From: Sediminivirga luteola
Lineage (GTDB): Bacteria; Actinomycetota; Actinomycetes; Actinomycetales; Brevibacteriaceae
NCBI RefSeq assembly: GCF_014639315.1
Contig: NZ_BMFY01000001.1
Span: 248,001 to 312,000 of the forward strand
Length of the DNA: 64,000 bases
Reading direction: 5' to 3'
Below, one piece after another: positions 10,922 through 19,634 of this stretch; within the stretch, counting starts at the first letter, position 1; the number at the start of each line of letters is the position of its first letter. Under the pieces are notes generated by a model that was not told the origin of the DNA, made no database searches, and saw only the letters and a list, made by a program, of their open reading frames with translations. Made by a program: the position numbers and the translations under genes.

Positions 10922-12523
10922 ATGTTCACCTCACTTTCGGATCGGCTGTCCGCCACCTTCAAGAACCTGCGTGGCAAGGGACGGCTCTCCGAGGCGGATG
11001 TCGACGCCACCATCCGGGAGATCCGCCGGGCGCTGCTGGACGCCGATGTCGCACTCCCCGTGGTGCGCGCCTTCACCGGCGCGGTCCGGGAGCGGGCGCT
11101 CTCCGACGAGGTCTCGCAGGCACTGAACCCCAGCCAGCAGGTCGTCAAGATCGTCAACGACGAGCTGGTGGGCATCCTCGGCGGCCAGACCCGCCGCATC
11201 CAGTTCGCCAAGCGGCCGCCGACGGTGATCATGCTCGCCGGTCTGCAGGGTGCCGGAAAGACGACGCTGGCGGGCAAGCTCGCCCACTGGCTGACCTCGG
11301 AGGGGCACCGGCCGATGCTGGTGGCCTGTGACCTGCAGCGGCCCAATGCCGTCAACCAGCTGCAGATCGTCGGCGAGCGCGCCGGCGCCTTCGTGTATGC
11401 GCCTGAGCCCGGCAACGGCGTCGGGGACCCGGTGAAGGTGGCCCGCGACGCCATCGAAGTCGCCAAGACCAAACTGCACGACATCGTGATCGTGGACACC
11501 GCCGGCCGGCTGGGCATCGACGAGGAGCTCATGCGGCAGGCCGCGGACATCCGCGCCGCGGTGAACCCCGACGAGGTCCTGTTCGTCATCGACGCGATGA
11601 TCGGTCAGGATGCCGTCACCACGGCGCAGGCCTTCAACGAGGGCGTGGACTTCACCGGCGTGGTGCTCTCCAAGCTGGACGGCGATGCCCGTGGCGGCGC
11701 GGCGCTGTCCGTCGCCTCCGTGACCGGCAAGCCCATCATGTTCGCCTCGACCGGTGAGGGCCTGACCGACTTCGAGACCTTCCATCCCGACCGGATGGCC
11801 TCGCGCATCCTCGACATGGGCGATGTGCTCACCCTGATCGAGCAGGCCGAGAAGACCTTCGACGCCAAGCAGACGGAACAGCTCGCCAAGAAGGTCGAGA
11901 AGGGCGAGGACTTCGATCTCAACGACTTCCTCGTGCAGATGGAGTCCATCAAGAAGATGGGCTCGCTGAAGAAGATGATCGCCATGATGCCCGGCGCCGC
12001 TCAGTTCAAGGAGCAGCTGGAGGCCTTCGACGAGCGCGAGATCGACCGGGTCGAGGCGATCGTGCGGTCGATGACCCCGCAGGAGCGGGCCAATCCCCGC
12101 ATCCTCAACGGATCCCGCCGGGCCCGCATCGCCCGCGGTTCCGGCCGCACGGTCACCGATGTCAACCAGCTCATGGAACGGTTCGAGCACGCCCGCAAGA
12201 TGATGCGGCAGGCGGCCTCGGGCCGCGGGATGCCGCAGATGCCCGGTATGGGCGGCCCCGGGATGCCGCAGATGCCCCAGATGCCGGGAATGGGCGCCGG
12301 CGGCGGCAAGAAGACCCGCGGGAAGCAGCAGGCCAAGAAGCGCAAGGGCGGCAAGTCCGGCAACCCGGCCAAGCGCGCCGCCGAGGCGAAGGCCGCGGCC
12401 GAGGGCAAGAAGACCCAGCACCCGGCGGGCGCCTCCTTCGGCGGTTTCGACACCGGACCGGAGGAGCAGTTCGACCCGGGCAATCTGCCGAAGGGCTTCG
12501 GCGGCATCTTCGGCGGCCGGTGA
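10922..12523 (+). CDS. ffh: Signal recognition particle protein Ffh
   Basis: Ffh is the GTPase that binds 4.5S RNA and signal sequences and hands ribosomes to FtsY. It has N and G domains (GLQGAGKTTLAGKLA, DTAGRLGIDEELM, SKLDGDARGGAAL) and then a Met-rich M domain (about residues 300-435) with the RNA-binding LNGSRRARIARGSG region. At 533 residues it is longer than the usual 450. The extra tail has GMPQMPGMG-type repeats and a Lys/Ala-rich stretch ending GFGGIFGGR. Such Met- and Gly-rich extensions occur in high-GC actinobacteria. Confidence 0.97.
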   Translation: MFTSLSDRLSATFKNLRGKGRLSEADVDATIREIRRALLDADVALPVVRAFTGAVRERALSDEVSQALNPSQQVVKIVNDELVGILGGQTRRIQFAKRPPTVIMLAGLQGAGKTTLAGKLAHWLTSEGHRPMLVACDLQRPNAVNQLQIVGERAGAFVYAPEPGNGVGDPVKVARDAIEVAKTKLHDIVIVDTAGRLGIDEELMRQAADIRAAVNPDEVLFVIDAMIGQDAVTTAQAFNEGVDFTGVVLSKLDGDARGGAALSVASVTGKPIMFASTGEGLTDFETFHPDRMASRILDMGDVLTLIEQAEKTFDAKQTEQLAKKVEKGEDFDLNDFLVQMESIKKMGSLKKMIAMMPGAAQFKEQLEAFDEREIDRVEAIVRSMTPQERANPRILNGSRRARIARGSGRTVTDVNQLMERFEHARKMMRQAASGRGMPQMPGMGGPGMPQMPQMPGMGAGGGKKTRGKQQAKKRKGGKSGNPAKRAAEAKAAAEGKKTQHPAGASFGGFDTGPEEQFDPGNLPKGFGGIFGGR

Positions 12524-12646
12524 CCACGCTGGGGCCGTGTCGGCTGCGGGCTGGGGCTGGGCGGGCTCCTTCGCGCGACTGTGACTGCCAGATCCTCACG
12601 ACTGTGAAAGGCTCCGCTCGATTGGGCGAAGTGGCGCTTTCTCTGG

Positions 12647-12652
12647 CACAAT
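12647..12652 (+). promoter_or_regulatory. Candidate -10 element for rpsP
   Basis: CACAAT at 12647-12652 is preceded by TTGGGC at 12622-12627 with a 19-bp spacer. The pair sits in the 261-nt spacer between ffh and rpsP, about 130 nt before the rpsP start, leaving a long leader. The rest of the spacer shows no gene. Confidence 0.4.
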
Positions 12653-12784
12653 AAGCTGCTGTACCCGGTGCGTGCGGACCCTCTCAACCGTCATGCGCCG
12701 TGTCCGTGCAGCGCTTCACCGTTCCAGCCGCCCCACAGCTGCGGTGAGCGCTCGAAAACGAGAACCAAAGGAGACACCACTTCC

Positions 12785-13213
12785 GTGGCAGTCAAGATTC
12801 GACTCAAGCGTTTCGGCAAGATCCGCGAGCCCTTCTATCGCGTGGTCGTCGCCGACTCGCGCACCAAGCGCGATGGCCGGGCCATCGAAGAGATCGGCCT
12901 GTACCACCCGCTCCGCCAGCCCTCGCTCATCGAGATCGACTCCGAGCGCGCGCAGTACTGGCTCAGCGTGGGCGCGCAGCCGAGCGAGCAGGTCCTGAAC
13001 CTGCTCAAGATCACCGGCGACTGGCAGAAGTTCAAGGGCCTTGAGGGCGCCGAGGGGACCCTGAAGCAGCCCGAGCCCAAGCCCGAGTTCAAGGCTCCTG
13101 AGGGTGGCTCCGTGCTGAAGGAAGCCATCACCCAGAAGGGCAAGGGCGGCAACGCTGACAACGCCAAGGCCGAGCAGGCCGAGGAGACGTCCGCCGAGGA
13201 CGAGCAGGCCTGA
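12785..13213 (+). CDS. rpsP: 30S ribosomal protein S16
   Basis: S16 is a small-subunit protein needed for 16S rRNA folding. It starts [20 protein letters not shown]. The GTG at 12785 is set by an AAAGGAG ribosome site at 12767-12773. The core takes about 80 residues. The 142-residue total includes a long Lys/Glu/Ala tail ending AEDEQA, a common actinobacterial extension. The stop overlaps the ATG of the KH-domain gene (TGATG), which couples their translation. Confidence 0.97.
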   Translation: MAVKIRLKRFGKIREPFYRVVVADSRTKRDGRAIEEIGLYHPLRQPSLIEIDSERAQYWLSVGAQPSEQVLNLLKITGDWQKFKGLEGAEGTLKQPEPKPEFKAPEGGSVLKEAITQKGKGGNADNAKAEQAEETSAEDEQA

Positions 13214-13443
13214 TGCTGGCGGAGGCGCTGGAGCATCTGGTCCGCGGCATCGTCGATTACCCCGAGGATGTCGTCGTCCGGGAGCGTGGCGGCCGTCGCG
13301 GCACCACCCTCGAGGTGCGGGTGCATCCCGAAGACCTCGGCCGGGTGATCGGCCGCCAGGGCCGCACCGCCAAAGCGCTGCGCACCGTCATCGGCGCACT
13401 GGCCGGCCGCGACCAGGTCCGCGTGGACCTGTCCGAGGCCTGA
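13213..13443 (+). CDS. khpA: KH-domain RNA-binding protein KhpA
   Basis: A 76-residue protein made of one KH domain. The RNA-contacting loop is GRVIGRQGRTAKALR, the family GxxG form. KhpA proteins bind RNA, often together with KhpB/Jag, and affect division and cell shape in Firmicutes. The gene is fixed between rpsP and rimM in most Gram-positive bacteria. It begins within the stop of rpsP, so expression is coupled. Confidence 0.93.
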   Translation: MLAEALEHLVRGIVDYPEDVVVRERGGRRGTTLEVRVHPEDLGRVIGRQGRTAKALRTVIGALAGRDQVRVDLSEA

Positions 13444-13490
13444 GGGCACGGGCGCCGGCAGAGGCACAGCCGTGCGCATGAACGCGATCA

Positions 13491-13524
13491 CCGGCCCCCG
13501 TGAGCACATGCTCGCGGGGGCCGG
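13491..13524 (+). terminator. Strong GC-rich hairpin between khpA and rimM
   Basis: The perfect 10-bp outer stem ccggcccccg (13491-13500) pairs with cgggggccgg (13515-13524). Inside, a wobble and gagc/gctc extend it to about 15 bp around a 4-nt loop. No T tract follows. It lies 47 nt after khpA in a 419-nt spacer that is otherwise without a credible gene. It may split the rpsP-trmD operon by termination or processing. Confidence 0.6.
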
Positions 13525-13862
13525 CGTCGTTGCCGGCGCTACGGGAACGCGCACGGATGGCGCTGCGGGAACCCGGGAAGAAGACGCGGCACGACGCGGC
13601 GCGGGACAACCGCGTGACCGGCGGCAGGGCGCGTGCCGATCAGCCAGGTTGCCCGCCCATCAGGCAGAGCGCGCGCATCCATCAGGAGGACGGCTGCCCC
13701 GCGGGCACCAGGGCGGGCCGCCGCAGCGAGAACGCCGATGCGGTGTCAAGACAGCCGTCCCCCGGTACCCGGGCGGCTGCGCGCCGGAGCCGGCGCGATG
13801 AACCCCGGGAACGCCGAGCGTCCGCTGGCGGGGGGCAGGAAAGCAGGAGGATCAGGGACAGC

Positions 13863-14372
13863 ATGGCTGAGATGAACGCGGTGGCACGGCTGGGCAAACC
13901 CCACGGCATCCGCGGCGAGGTGACCGTGGAGGTCCTCACCGACGCCCCGGAGGAGCGATTCGTGCCGGACACGGTCTTCGTCACCGAGCCGGACATCGGC
14001 CCCCTCACCCTGACCGGCGCCCGCTGGCACCGCGAGCGCCTGCTGCTCTCCTTCGCCGAAGTGACGGACCGCACCCGCGCCGAGCAGATCCGCAACACCC
14101 GCCTGATGGCGCCGGTGCTCGACGACGAGGAGGACGACGACGCCTGGCGCGCCGAAGAACTGACGGGCCTGAGCGTCCTGCGCGAGGGGACCCGCATCGG
14201 CGAGGTCACGGACCTGCTGTTCGGCACCGCCCAGGACCTGCTGGAGATCCGCCTGGACGAGGACGATCGCGCCGTGCTCGTTCCCTTCGTGGAGCAGATC
14301 GTCCCCGAGGTGGACGTCGAGGCGGGGCACATCGTGATCACCCCGCCCGGCGGGCTCATCGAGGAGGCCTGA
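13863..14372 (+). CDS. rimM: 16S rRNA processing protein RimM
   Basis: RimM binds ribosomal protein S19 and helps mature the 30S head. The protein begins MAEMNAVARLGKPHGIRGEV; the LGKPHGIRGEV motif is the family signature. A PRC-barrel follows in the second half (about residue 95 on, EELTGLSVL...VPFVEQIVPEVD). The ATG at 13863 follows AGGAGG at 13845-13850, which rejects longer upstream starts. At 169 residues it has typical length. It is 6 nt before trmD. Confidence 0.95.
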   Translation: MAEMNAVARLGKPHGIRGEVTVEVLTDAPEERFVPDTVFVTEPDIGPLTLTGARWHRERLLLSFAEVTDRTRAEQIRNTRLMAPVLDDEEDDDAWRAEELTGLSVLREGTRIGEVTDLLFGTAQDLLEIRLDEDDRAVLVPFVEQIVPEVDVEAGHIVITPPGGLIEEA

Positions 14373-14378
14373 GCGGGT

Positions 14379-15170
14379 ATGCGCATCGACGTCTTCTCCA
14401 TCTTCCCGGAGTACCTCGGGCCCCTGGATCTGTCCCTCATCGGCAAAGCCCGCGAGGCCGGGCTGCTGGATCTGCGGGTCCACGATCTTCGCGACTACGC
14501 CCACGACCGGCATCGCACCGTGGACGACACCCCCTACGGCGGCGGTGCGGGCATGGTCATGCGACCCCAGGTGTGGGGGGAGGCGCTCGACGCGGCCGCG
14601 GCGGACCGGCCCGGCGGTGTCCTGGTCGTCCCGAGCCCCGCGGGCGAGCCGTTCACCCAGGCGATCGCGCGGGACCTGGCCGCACGAGACCGGCTGCTGT
14701 TCGCCTGCGGACGCTACGAGGGCATCGATCAGCGGGTCTTCGCCGATGCGGGGCGCCATTTCGAGGTGCGTCTGCTCAGCTTGGGCGACTACGTCCTCAA
14801 CGGCGGCGAAGTGGCCGCGCTGGCCATGATCGAAGCCGTCGGACGGCTGCTGCCCGGCGTCGTCGGGAACCCCGAGTCCCTGGCAGAGGAATCCCACGAG
14901 AACGGGCTGCTGGAAGCCCCCGTCTACACCAAGCCCGCCGAATGGCGGGGCTTAAGCGTGCCGGAGGAGCTCCTGAGCGGGCACCACGCCCGGATCGCGC
15001 GCTATCGTCGGGACGAGTCCCTGCGCCGGACCGCCGAGGTCCGGCCCGATCTCATCGCCGCACTGGACGCGCGGACGCTGGACGCGCACGACCTCCAGGT
15101 GCTCTCGGTGCTGGGCTGGACGGTCGAAGGCGGCCGCCTGGACCGGCGCCGTGACGACGTCACCCAGTAG
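14379..15170 (+). CDS. trmD: tRNA (guanine-37-N1)-methyltransferase TrmD
   Basis: TrmD is the SAM-dependent SPOUT enzyme that makes m1G37 in tRNAs reading CNN codons and prevents +1 frameshifting. Seen are the start [13 protein letters not shown], the knot region with [13 protein letters not shown] and [12 protein letters not shown], and the motif [16 protein letters not shown]. The C-terminal helical domain contains YTKPAEWRG and [13 protein letters not shown]. At 263 residues it has family length. It is followed by a 430-nt spacer with a family-1 repeat before rplS. Confidence 0.97.
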   Translation: MRIDVFSIFPEYLGPLDLSLIGKAREAGLLDLRVHDLRDYAHDRHRTVDDTPYGGGAGMVMRPQVWGEALDAAAADRPGGVLVVPSPAGEPFTQAIARDLAARDRLLFACGRYEGIDQRVFADAGRHFEVRLLSLGDYVLNGGEVAALAMIEAVGRLLPGVVGNPESLAEESHENGLLEAPVYTKPAEWRGLSVPEELLSGHHARIARYRRDESLRRTAEVRPDLIAALDARTLDAHDLQVLSVLGWTVEGGRLDRRRDDVTQ

Positions 15171-15244
15171 CGCACGTGCGCGGTGGCACTGTCTCGCGTG
15201 AACGTGCCCGGGATGCGGGTCGCGTGATCGGGCGGCATCCACGT

Positions 15245-15365
15245 GTGCGCGGTCGAGATGCTTAAATCGTCGCTGCGCCCGTACATCGTCGCTCTCCAGG
15301 TCTGGGCGACGACGACATAAGAGCGCAGTGACGATATAAGAGCGCAGTGACGATATAAGGGCGGT
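15245..15365. repeat. Palindromic 19-bp-unit element (family 1, copy b)
   Basis: Left arm 15261-15291 and right arm 15310-15340 are inverted copies with 25 of 31 positions matching. The loop is ctctccaggtctgggcga-like. The right arm continues as direct 19-bp units at 15309-15327, 15328-15346 and 15347-15364 (for example gtgacgatataagagcgca). The left flank gtgcgcggtcgagatgctta is also found at copy c (39457). It lies in the spacer between trmD and rplS. Confidence 0.85.
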
Positions 15366-15405
15366 GGCCGTGTGCCGGCGGCCGCGCAGGGGCTCGCGCA
15401 TGCGA

Positions 15406-15435
15406 TTCGCCTGTCCGCGCGCGCTGTGGCAGAAT
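15406..15435 (+). promoter_or_regulatory. Candidate rplS promoter
   Basis: TTCGCC (15406-15411) and CAGAAT (15430-15435) are separated by 18 bp. This would give a leader of about 160 nt before rplS. Some L19 operons use a leader for autoregulation, but I could not identify a defined structure here. Confidence 0.4.
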
Positions 15436-15601
15436 TGGCTGGTGCGTTTGTGCGCCGCCGCTCTGCCTGAAGGGACGCGGTGGCAGCGAGCTCCCCGGCG
15501 ATGCCGGGCGCAGACGAAACCCAAGAACTCGCCGCCGGGGAAACCCGCGACGGCCCGAGCAATGCTCTCGTGGCTTCAGGCACGGGACAGGAGAAACCAT
15601 C

Positions 15602-15943
15602 ATGCAGAAGCTTGATCTGGTCGATGCCGCCTCGCTGAAGTCGGATGTCCCTGAGTTCCGCGCCGGTGACACCCTCGACGTGCACGTGCGCGTCATCGAG
15701 GGAAACCGCTCCCGTGTCCAGGTGTTCAAGGGCGTCGTGATCCGCCGCCAGGGCCACGGCGTCCGCGAGACCTTCACCGTTCGCAAGATCTCCTTCGGCG
15801 TCGGCGTCGAGCGCACCTTCCCGCTGCACTCGCCCGTGATCGAGAAGATCGACGTGCTCACCCGCGGCGACGTCCGCCGCGCCAAGCTGTACTACCTGCG
15901 CAACCTGCGCGGTAAGGCCGCGAAGATCCGCGAGAAGCGCTGA
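15602..15943 (+). CDS. rplS: 50S ribosomal protein L19
   Basis: L19 sits at the interface of the two ribosomal subunits. The 113-residue protein shows the conserved core [51 protein letters not shown] and [18 protein letters not shown]. The ATG at 15602 follows a GGAG ribosome site (acaggagaaa). A hairpin lies just past its stop. Confidence 0.98.
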   Translation: MQKLDLVDAASLKSDVPEFRAGDTLDVHVRVIEGNRSRVQVFKGVVIRRQGHGVRETFTVRKISFGVGVERTFPLHSPVIEKIDVLTRGDVRRAKLYYLRNLRGKAAKIREKR

Positions 15944-15963
15944 TCTGACGCCGCCTCGAAGCT

Positions 15964-15984
15964 CATCCGCCGATCACGCGGATG
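15964..15984 (+). other. Hairpin after rplS that includes a possible lepB start codon
   Basis: Perfect 7-bp arms catccgc (15964-15970) and gcggatg (15978-15984) enclose a 7-nt loop. The final ATG of the 3' arm is the first possible start of the following signal peptidase gene. It may weaken that start or act as a terminator. There is no T tract. Confidence 0.4.
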
Positions 15985-16749
15985 CGCCGGCGCGACAGTA
16001 TGACAGCGCGATCCGCCCGAACCCCCGGCAGCCCGTCCCACGGACGGCGTCGCCGGGGGTTCGCGCTGTTCGGCGGCGCCCGGCGGCCGGGAACGGCCGC
16101 GCCCGAGGCAGACACGTCAGAGACCACCGCGTCCGGGACCGGCACGGCAGATCGGCGCCGATGGCCGGTGTGGGCCCGTCTGCTGGCCTTCGCCCTGGTG
16201 TGCGGACTGGTGGCCCTCGCCGTCCGGGTGTTCGCGATCCAGGTGTTCGCCATCCCGAGCGAGTCGATGCAGCCCACCCTCAATCCGGGCGAGCGCATCG
16301 CCGTCTGGCGGCCGGGTGCCTGGCAGGAGCCGGAACGCGGCGATCTCGTCGTCGTCGACGGCCGTGGCTCCTTCCTCGGCGGGATGCCGCCGAGCGGCCC
16401 GGAGACGGTCGCCTCCTGGCTTGGAGTCGGACCCGGCGACGTGTTCTACGTCAAACGCGTCATCGGCGTCGCCGGTGACACGGTGGAGTGCTGTGACGAG
16501 GCCGGCCGCCTGCAGGTCAACGGCCAGCCCCTGGACGAGCCGTATCTGGCCGAGCCGGGCGAGCCGGCCTCCGATGTGCCCTTCGCGGTGGAGGTGCCCG
16601 CCGGCCGGCTCTGGCTGATGGGAGACAACCGCCGCAACTCCGCCGATTCCCGCAGCCTGCTGGGCGCTCCCGGCGGCGGGATGATCCCCCAGCAGCGGGT
16701 CATCGGCACCGTGGTGCACCGCGTCTGGCCGGACCCCGCGCCGCTGTAG
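15982..16749 (+). CDS. lepB: Signal peptidase I (first of two)
   Basis: This membrane-bound Ser/Lys protease removes signal peptides from exported proteins. It has a basic, Pro-rich cytoplasmic N terminus of about 60 residues, one membrane helix (about 62-88), catalytic Ser95 in IPSESMQPT, catalytic Lys158 in YVKRVIGVAGD, and the GDNRRNSADSR box. It has 255 residues from ATG 15982; an in-frame ATG at 16000 is equally possible, because neither has a clear ribosome site. A paralogue follows 146 nt downstream with its own start, so both are likely functional. Confidence 0.93.
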   Translation: MRRRDSMTARSARTPGSPSHGRRRRGFALFGGARRPGTAAPEADTSETTASGTGTADRRRWPVWARLLAFALVCGLVALAVRVFAIQVFAIPSESMQPTLNPGERIAVWRPGAWQEPERGDLVVVDGRGSFLGGMPPSGPETVASWLGVGPGDVFYVKRVIGVAGDTVECCDEAGRLQVNGQPLDEPYLAEPGEPASDVPFAVEVPAGRLWLMGDNRRNSADSRSLLGAPGGGMIPQQRVIGTVVHRVWPDPAPL

Positions 16750-16882
16750 CGGCGCGAATCGTTCACCCGGCCCGCCTCGGCTCAGGTGGCGCCGTTGTCG
16801 GTGCGCCTCACAGCCGCACGTGGCTCCGCCGCCGGGGATCTGGCTGCCGGCGTCGCCCCGCTTCACCCCCGGGGCCGTGCCG

Positions 16883-16888
16883 TAGAAT
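16883..16888 (+). promoter_or_regulatory. Candidate -10 for a leaderless second lepB
   Basis: TAGAAT at 16883-16888 ends 7 nt before the GTG start at 16896, the spacing expected when transcription begins at the start codon. No ribosome-binding sequence lies between. The -35 is weak. Confidence 0.45.
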
Positions 16889-16895
16889 CCCAAGG

Positions 16896-17573
16896 GTGTC
16901 AGCCAACTCCAAGAAGCGCCCGGGCTGGGTGGCGATCCTGCGGGAGATCGCGATCGTCGTCGTCATCGCCCTGGTCGTCACCTTCGTGGTGCGCACCTGG
17001 CTGGTACGGGCCTTCTACATCCCCTCCGCGTCCATGTCCAGCACGCTCGAAGTGGATGACAGGGTGCTGGCGAACCAGCTGGCGCCCACGCTCGGGACGA
17101 TCGACCGCGGGGACATCATCGTCTTCAACGATCCCGGCGGCTGGCTCGACGGCACCACAGTGGCGCAGTACGAGCCCAATCCGGTGCTCGCGGCGATCGG
17201 CCTCGTGCCCGCCGATGCGGGCCAGCAGCTGATCAAGCGCGTCATCGGCGTCGGCGGGGACACGGTCGAATGCTGCGACGAGGAGGGCCGCGTCACCGTC
17301 AACGGCGCACCGCTGCAGGAGGACTACCTGGACGCCGCGGTGGCGCCCTCCGAGATGCCCTTCCACGCGGAGGTCCCGCCGGGCCACTATTGGGTGATGG
17401 GTGACAACCGTGCCAACTCGCTCGACTCCCGGTACAACGAGGACACCGCCGGCGGGGCGTTCGTGCCGGAGGACAACGTCGTCGGCACCGCGTTCCTGCT
17501 CAACTGGCCCCTGCAGCGCTTCGGCATCATCAGCAACCCCGACGAGGTCTTCGCGCATGTCCCCGAACCCTGA
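16896..17573 (+). CDS. lepB: Signal peptidase I (second of two)
   Basis: A second, shorter Ser/Lys signal peptidase of 225 residues. It has a membrane helix at about residues 14-36, catalytic Ser46 in IPSASMSST, catalytic Lys114 in LIKRVIGVGGD, and the GDNRANSLDSR box. Both paralogues share a TVECCDE segment after the catalytic lysine box, pointing to a fairly recent duplication. The GTG start lies just after a TAGAAT element. Its last 17 nt overlap rnhB in another frame, so translation is probably coupled. Confidence 0.93.
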   Translation: MSANSKKRPGWVAILREIAIVVVIALVVTFVVRTWLVRAFYIPSASMSSTLEVDDRVLANQLAPTLGTIDRGDIIVFNDPGGWLDGTTVAQYEPNPVLAAIGLVPADAGQQLIKRVIGVGGDTVECCDEEGRVTVNGAPLQEDYLDAAVAPSEMPFHAEVPPGHYWVMGDNRANSLDSRYNEDTAGGAFVPEDNVVGTAFLLNWPLQRFGIISNPDEVFAHVPEP

Positions 17574-18288
17574 CCTGCTCCTGCGGGACCCCGGCATCGA
17601 CCACGAGCGCGCGCTCGCCGAGACCGGGCAGCGCTATCTGATCGGCATCGACGAGGTCGGACGCGGCGCGGTGGCCGGGCCCGTCTGCGTCGGCGCGGTC
17701 GCCGTCGACCTGCACGCGCTCACCCTGCTGGAGGGCGTACGCGACTCCAAGCTGCTCACGCCCGCCCAGCGAGAGGCGCTCGTCCCGGCGATCCGTTCCT
17801 GGGGCACCGCCTGTGCGGTCGGCGAGGCCTCACCGGACGAGATCGACGCCTTCGGCATCACCACGGCGCTCCGGCTGGCCGGCAGGAGAGCCATCGCCGA
17901 ACTCCGGCTACCGGGCCCGGACGCCGATGCCGGACCGGCCCGGGGTTGCTCCATCCTCCTGGACGGCAGCCACGACTGGCTCTCCGATCCTGCCGCCGAT
18001 CTGTTCACGGTCGATGCCGAGGCCCTCACCGGGATGCCGGAACTGCCCCCGTACCCCGTGCGGACACTGATCAAAGGCGACCGCAGCGTCCTGACCATCG
18101 CCGCTGCCAGCGTGCTGGCGAAGGTCCACCGGGACGGGATCATGGTGACCCTGCACGATGAGCACCCGCAGTACGAGTGGGTGCGCAATATGGGGTACAA
18201 GACCGCCGCGCACAGCCGCGCCATCGCCGCGCACGGCCTGTGCCGGTACCACCGCAGGAGCTGGAGGATCCAGGGAGTGCAGCCATGA
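17557..18288 (+). CDS. rnhB: Ribonuclease HII
   Basis: RNase HII cuts the RNA strand of RNA-DNA hybrids and single ribonucleotides in DNA. The catalytic motif is GIDEVGRGAVAGP, with Asp32 and Glu33. Later acidic residues include the Asp in LLDGSHDWL, and a conserved ASVLAKVHRDGIM segment follows. The ATG at 17557 gives 243 residues with the usual short N-terminal extension and overlaps the lepB stop. It overlaps the DUF2469 gene by 4 nt (ATGA). Confidence 0.96.
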   Translation: MSPNPDLLLRDPGIDHERALAETGQRYLIGIDEVGRGAVAGPVCVGAVAVDLHALTLLEGVRDSKLLTPAQREALVPAIRSWGTACAVGEASPDEIDAFGITTALRLAGRRAIAELRLPGPDADAGPARGCSILLDGSHDWLSDPAADLFTVDAEALTGMPELPPYPVRTLIKGDRSVLTIAAASVLAKVHRDGIMVTLHDEHPQYEWVRNMGYKTAAHSRAIAAHGLCRYHRRSWRIQGVQP

Positions 18289-18590
18289 GCGTCGACGACG
18301 TCGAGGAGTACGAAGCGGAGATGGAGCTTCAGCTCTACCGCGAGTACCGGGACGTGGTGGGGCTGTTCCGGTATGTGGTGGAGACTGAGCGCCGCTTCTA
18401 CCTGGCCAACCGCGTCAATGTGAAACAGGAGTCCAGGCACGGCGAGGTCTACTTCGACGTGACGCTGGAGGACGCCTGGGTATGGGACGTGTACCGGCCC
18501 AAGCGGTTCGCCGCCAAGGTGCGCATCATGACGTTCCGGGACGTCAACGTGGAGCAGCTGGCGCAGAGCGACTTCGACGTGCCCAGCTGA
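18285..18590 (+). CDS. DUF2469 family protein
   Basis: This 101-residue acidic protein starts MSVDDVEEYEAEMELQLYRE and contains FRYVVETERRFYLAN and YFDVTLEDAWVWDVYRP. These conserved strings mark the actinobacterial DUF2469 family, which has no known activity. It is constant behind rnhB across the phylum. In many actinobacteria yraN, comM and dprA come next; here the order is broken by the minus-strand hydrolase/TetR pair. Confidence 0.93.
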   Translation: MSVDDVEEYEAEMELQLYREYRDVVGLFRYVVETERRFYLANRVNVKQESRHGEVYFDVTLEDAWVWDVYRPKRFAAKVRIMTFRDVNVEQLAQSDFDVPS

Positions 18591-18647
18591 GCCGCCGCTC
18601 CTGCGCCATGACTCCTGCATCGCGGCGCCGGACATGCCCGGCGCGGG

Positions 18648-19634
18648 TCACGGCGTGCTGGCCGGCGGTCGGCACTGACGACGGTCGATGTAGGCCAGGA
18701 AGTCCCGCACCTCCGTGAGGAAGCGGTCGCTGGCCTCGAGCTGCGCCCAGTGGCCGCATTCGGGGACCAGCACGAGCCGGGCGTCCGGCATGAGCTCGCT
18801 CGCCAAGCGCGAGCCCTCGGGATCCACCAGCGGGTCGTCCTGGCCGTGGAAGAAGAGTGCCGGGACGCCGACGCGACCGACTGCCGGAAGCAGGTTGTTG
18901 CGCATCGACCAGGGCCCGAGCGAGGCCTGGTTGTACCGGCCGTAGGCCATCCCGGCGCCAGGACGTCTCGCTTCGCGGGTGAACTCGTCCAGCACCTGGG
19001 GCGGCAGGGCGTCCGGATCCTTGACGATCGCTTTGATGACGGTCTCGACGTGGCGGTTCGCCAGCCGCGTGAGCGGTACCAGCAGTGCGTCCGGGAGCTG
19101 GGCGGCCAGCCAGGCCGAGAACTGGGCGGCCCGGTTGCGGAACACGGGGACCAGGCCGCCCGGGGCGATGAGCACCAGCGCCGCGACCAGCTCCGGATGG
19201 CGCAGCGCAAGGTTCAAGGCGACGTCGCCGCCCATGGAGACACCCATGACGACGGCTCGGGGAATGGCGAGTGCGTGTGCGGCACGGGCGACGAAGCCGG
19301 CGAGTTCCGGCGCTCCGCCTACTGGTTCGATGCCGGTGGTCCGGCCGAATCCCGGCAGGTCGATGGCGATCACCTCGCGCGATGTGCCAGCTGCACCCAG
19401 GGCGGCGAAGACCTCGTACCAGGAGATCGCCGAGTTGTCGGTGCCGCCGCCATGGATCAGCAGCACCGGCGCCGGCCGAGTGGCGCAGCGGCGGGGCTCG
19501 GCGGCGGGCGCATCGGATACGGCGGATCCGGCGCGGGACGGTGCCACCGGCCTGGACGTGGAGCGCAGGACGCGGACCCGGCCGCCGTCGAGGTCGATGA
19601 ACGTCTCGATGCTTCCCGGCGGGATGAGGCTCAT
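18648..19634 (-). CDS. Alpha/beta-fold hydrolase
   Basis: This 328-residue hydrolase has an oxyanion motif LLIHGGG (about 58-64), the nucleophile elbow GVSMGG, a late acid in HGQDDPLVDPEG and the catalytic His in CGHWAQLE. It resembles the family of meta-cleavage-product hydrolases, haloalkane dehalogenases and esterases; the substrate cannot be deduced. The start codon overlaps the stop of the upstream tetR gene by 4 nt, so the regulator probably controls it. The ligand of the TetR protein may be its substrate. Confidence 0.85.
   Translation of the reverse strand: MSLIPPGSIETFIDLDGGRVRVLRSTSRPVAPSRAGSAVSDAPAAEPRRCATRPAPVLLIHGGGTDNSAISWYEVFAALGAAGTSREVIAIDLPGFGRTTGIEPVGGAPELAGFVARAAHALAIPRAVVMGVSMGGDVALNLALRHPELVAALVLIAPGGLVPVFRNRAAQFSAWLAAQLPDALLVPLTRLANRHVETVIKAIVKDPDALPPQVLDEFTREARRPGAGMAYGRYNQASLGPWSMRNNLLPAVGRVGVPALFFHGQDDPLVDPEGSRLASELMPDARLVLVPECGHWAQLEASDRFLTEVRDFLAYIDRRQCRPPASTP

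Noticed and set aside
15436-15601. A defined L19 leader or riboswitch upstream of rplS
   Set aside because: The leader is long enough, but I could not build a conserved structure, and known L19 leaders are described for other phyla.
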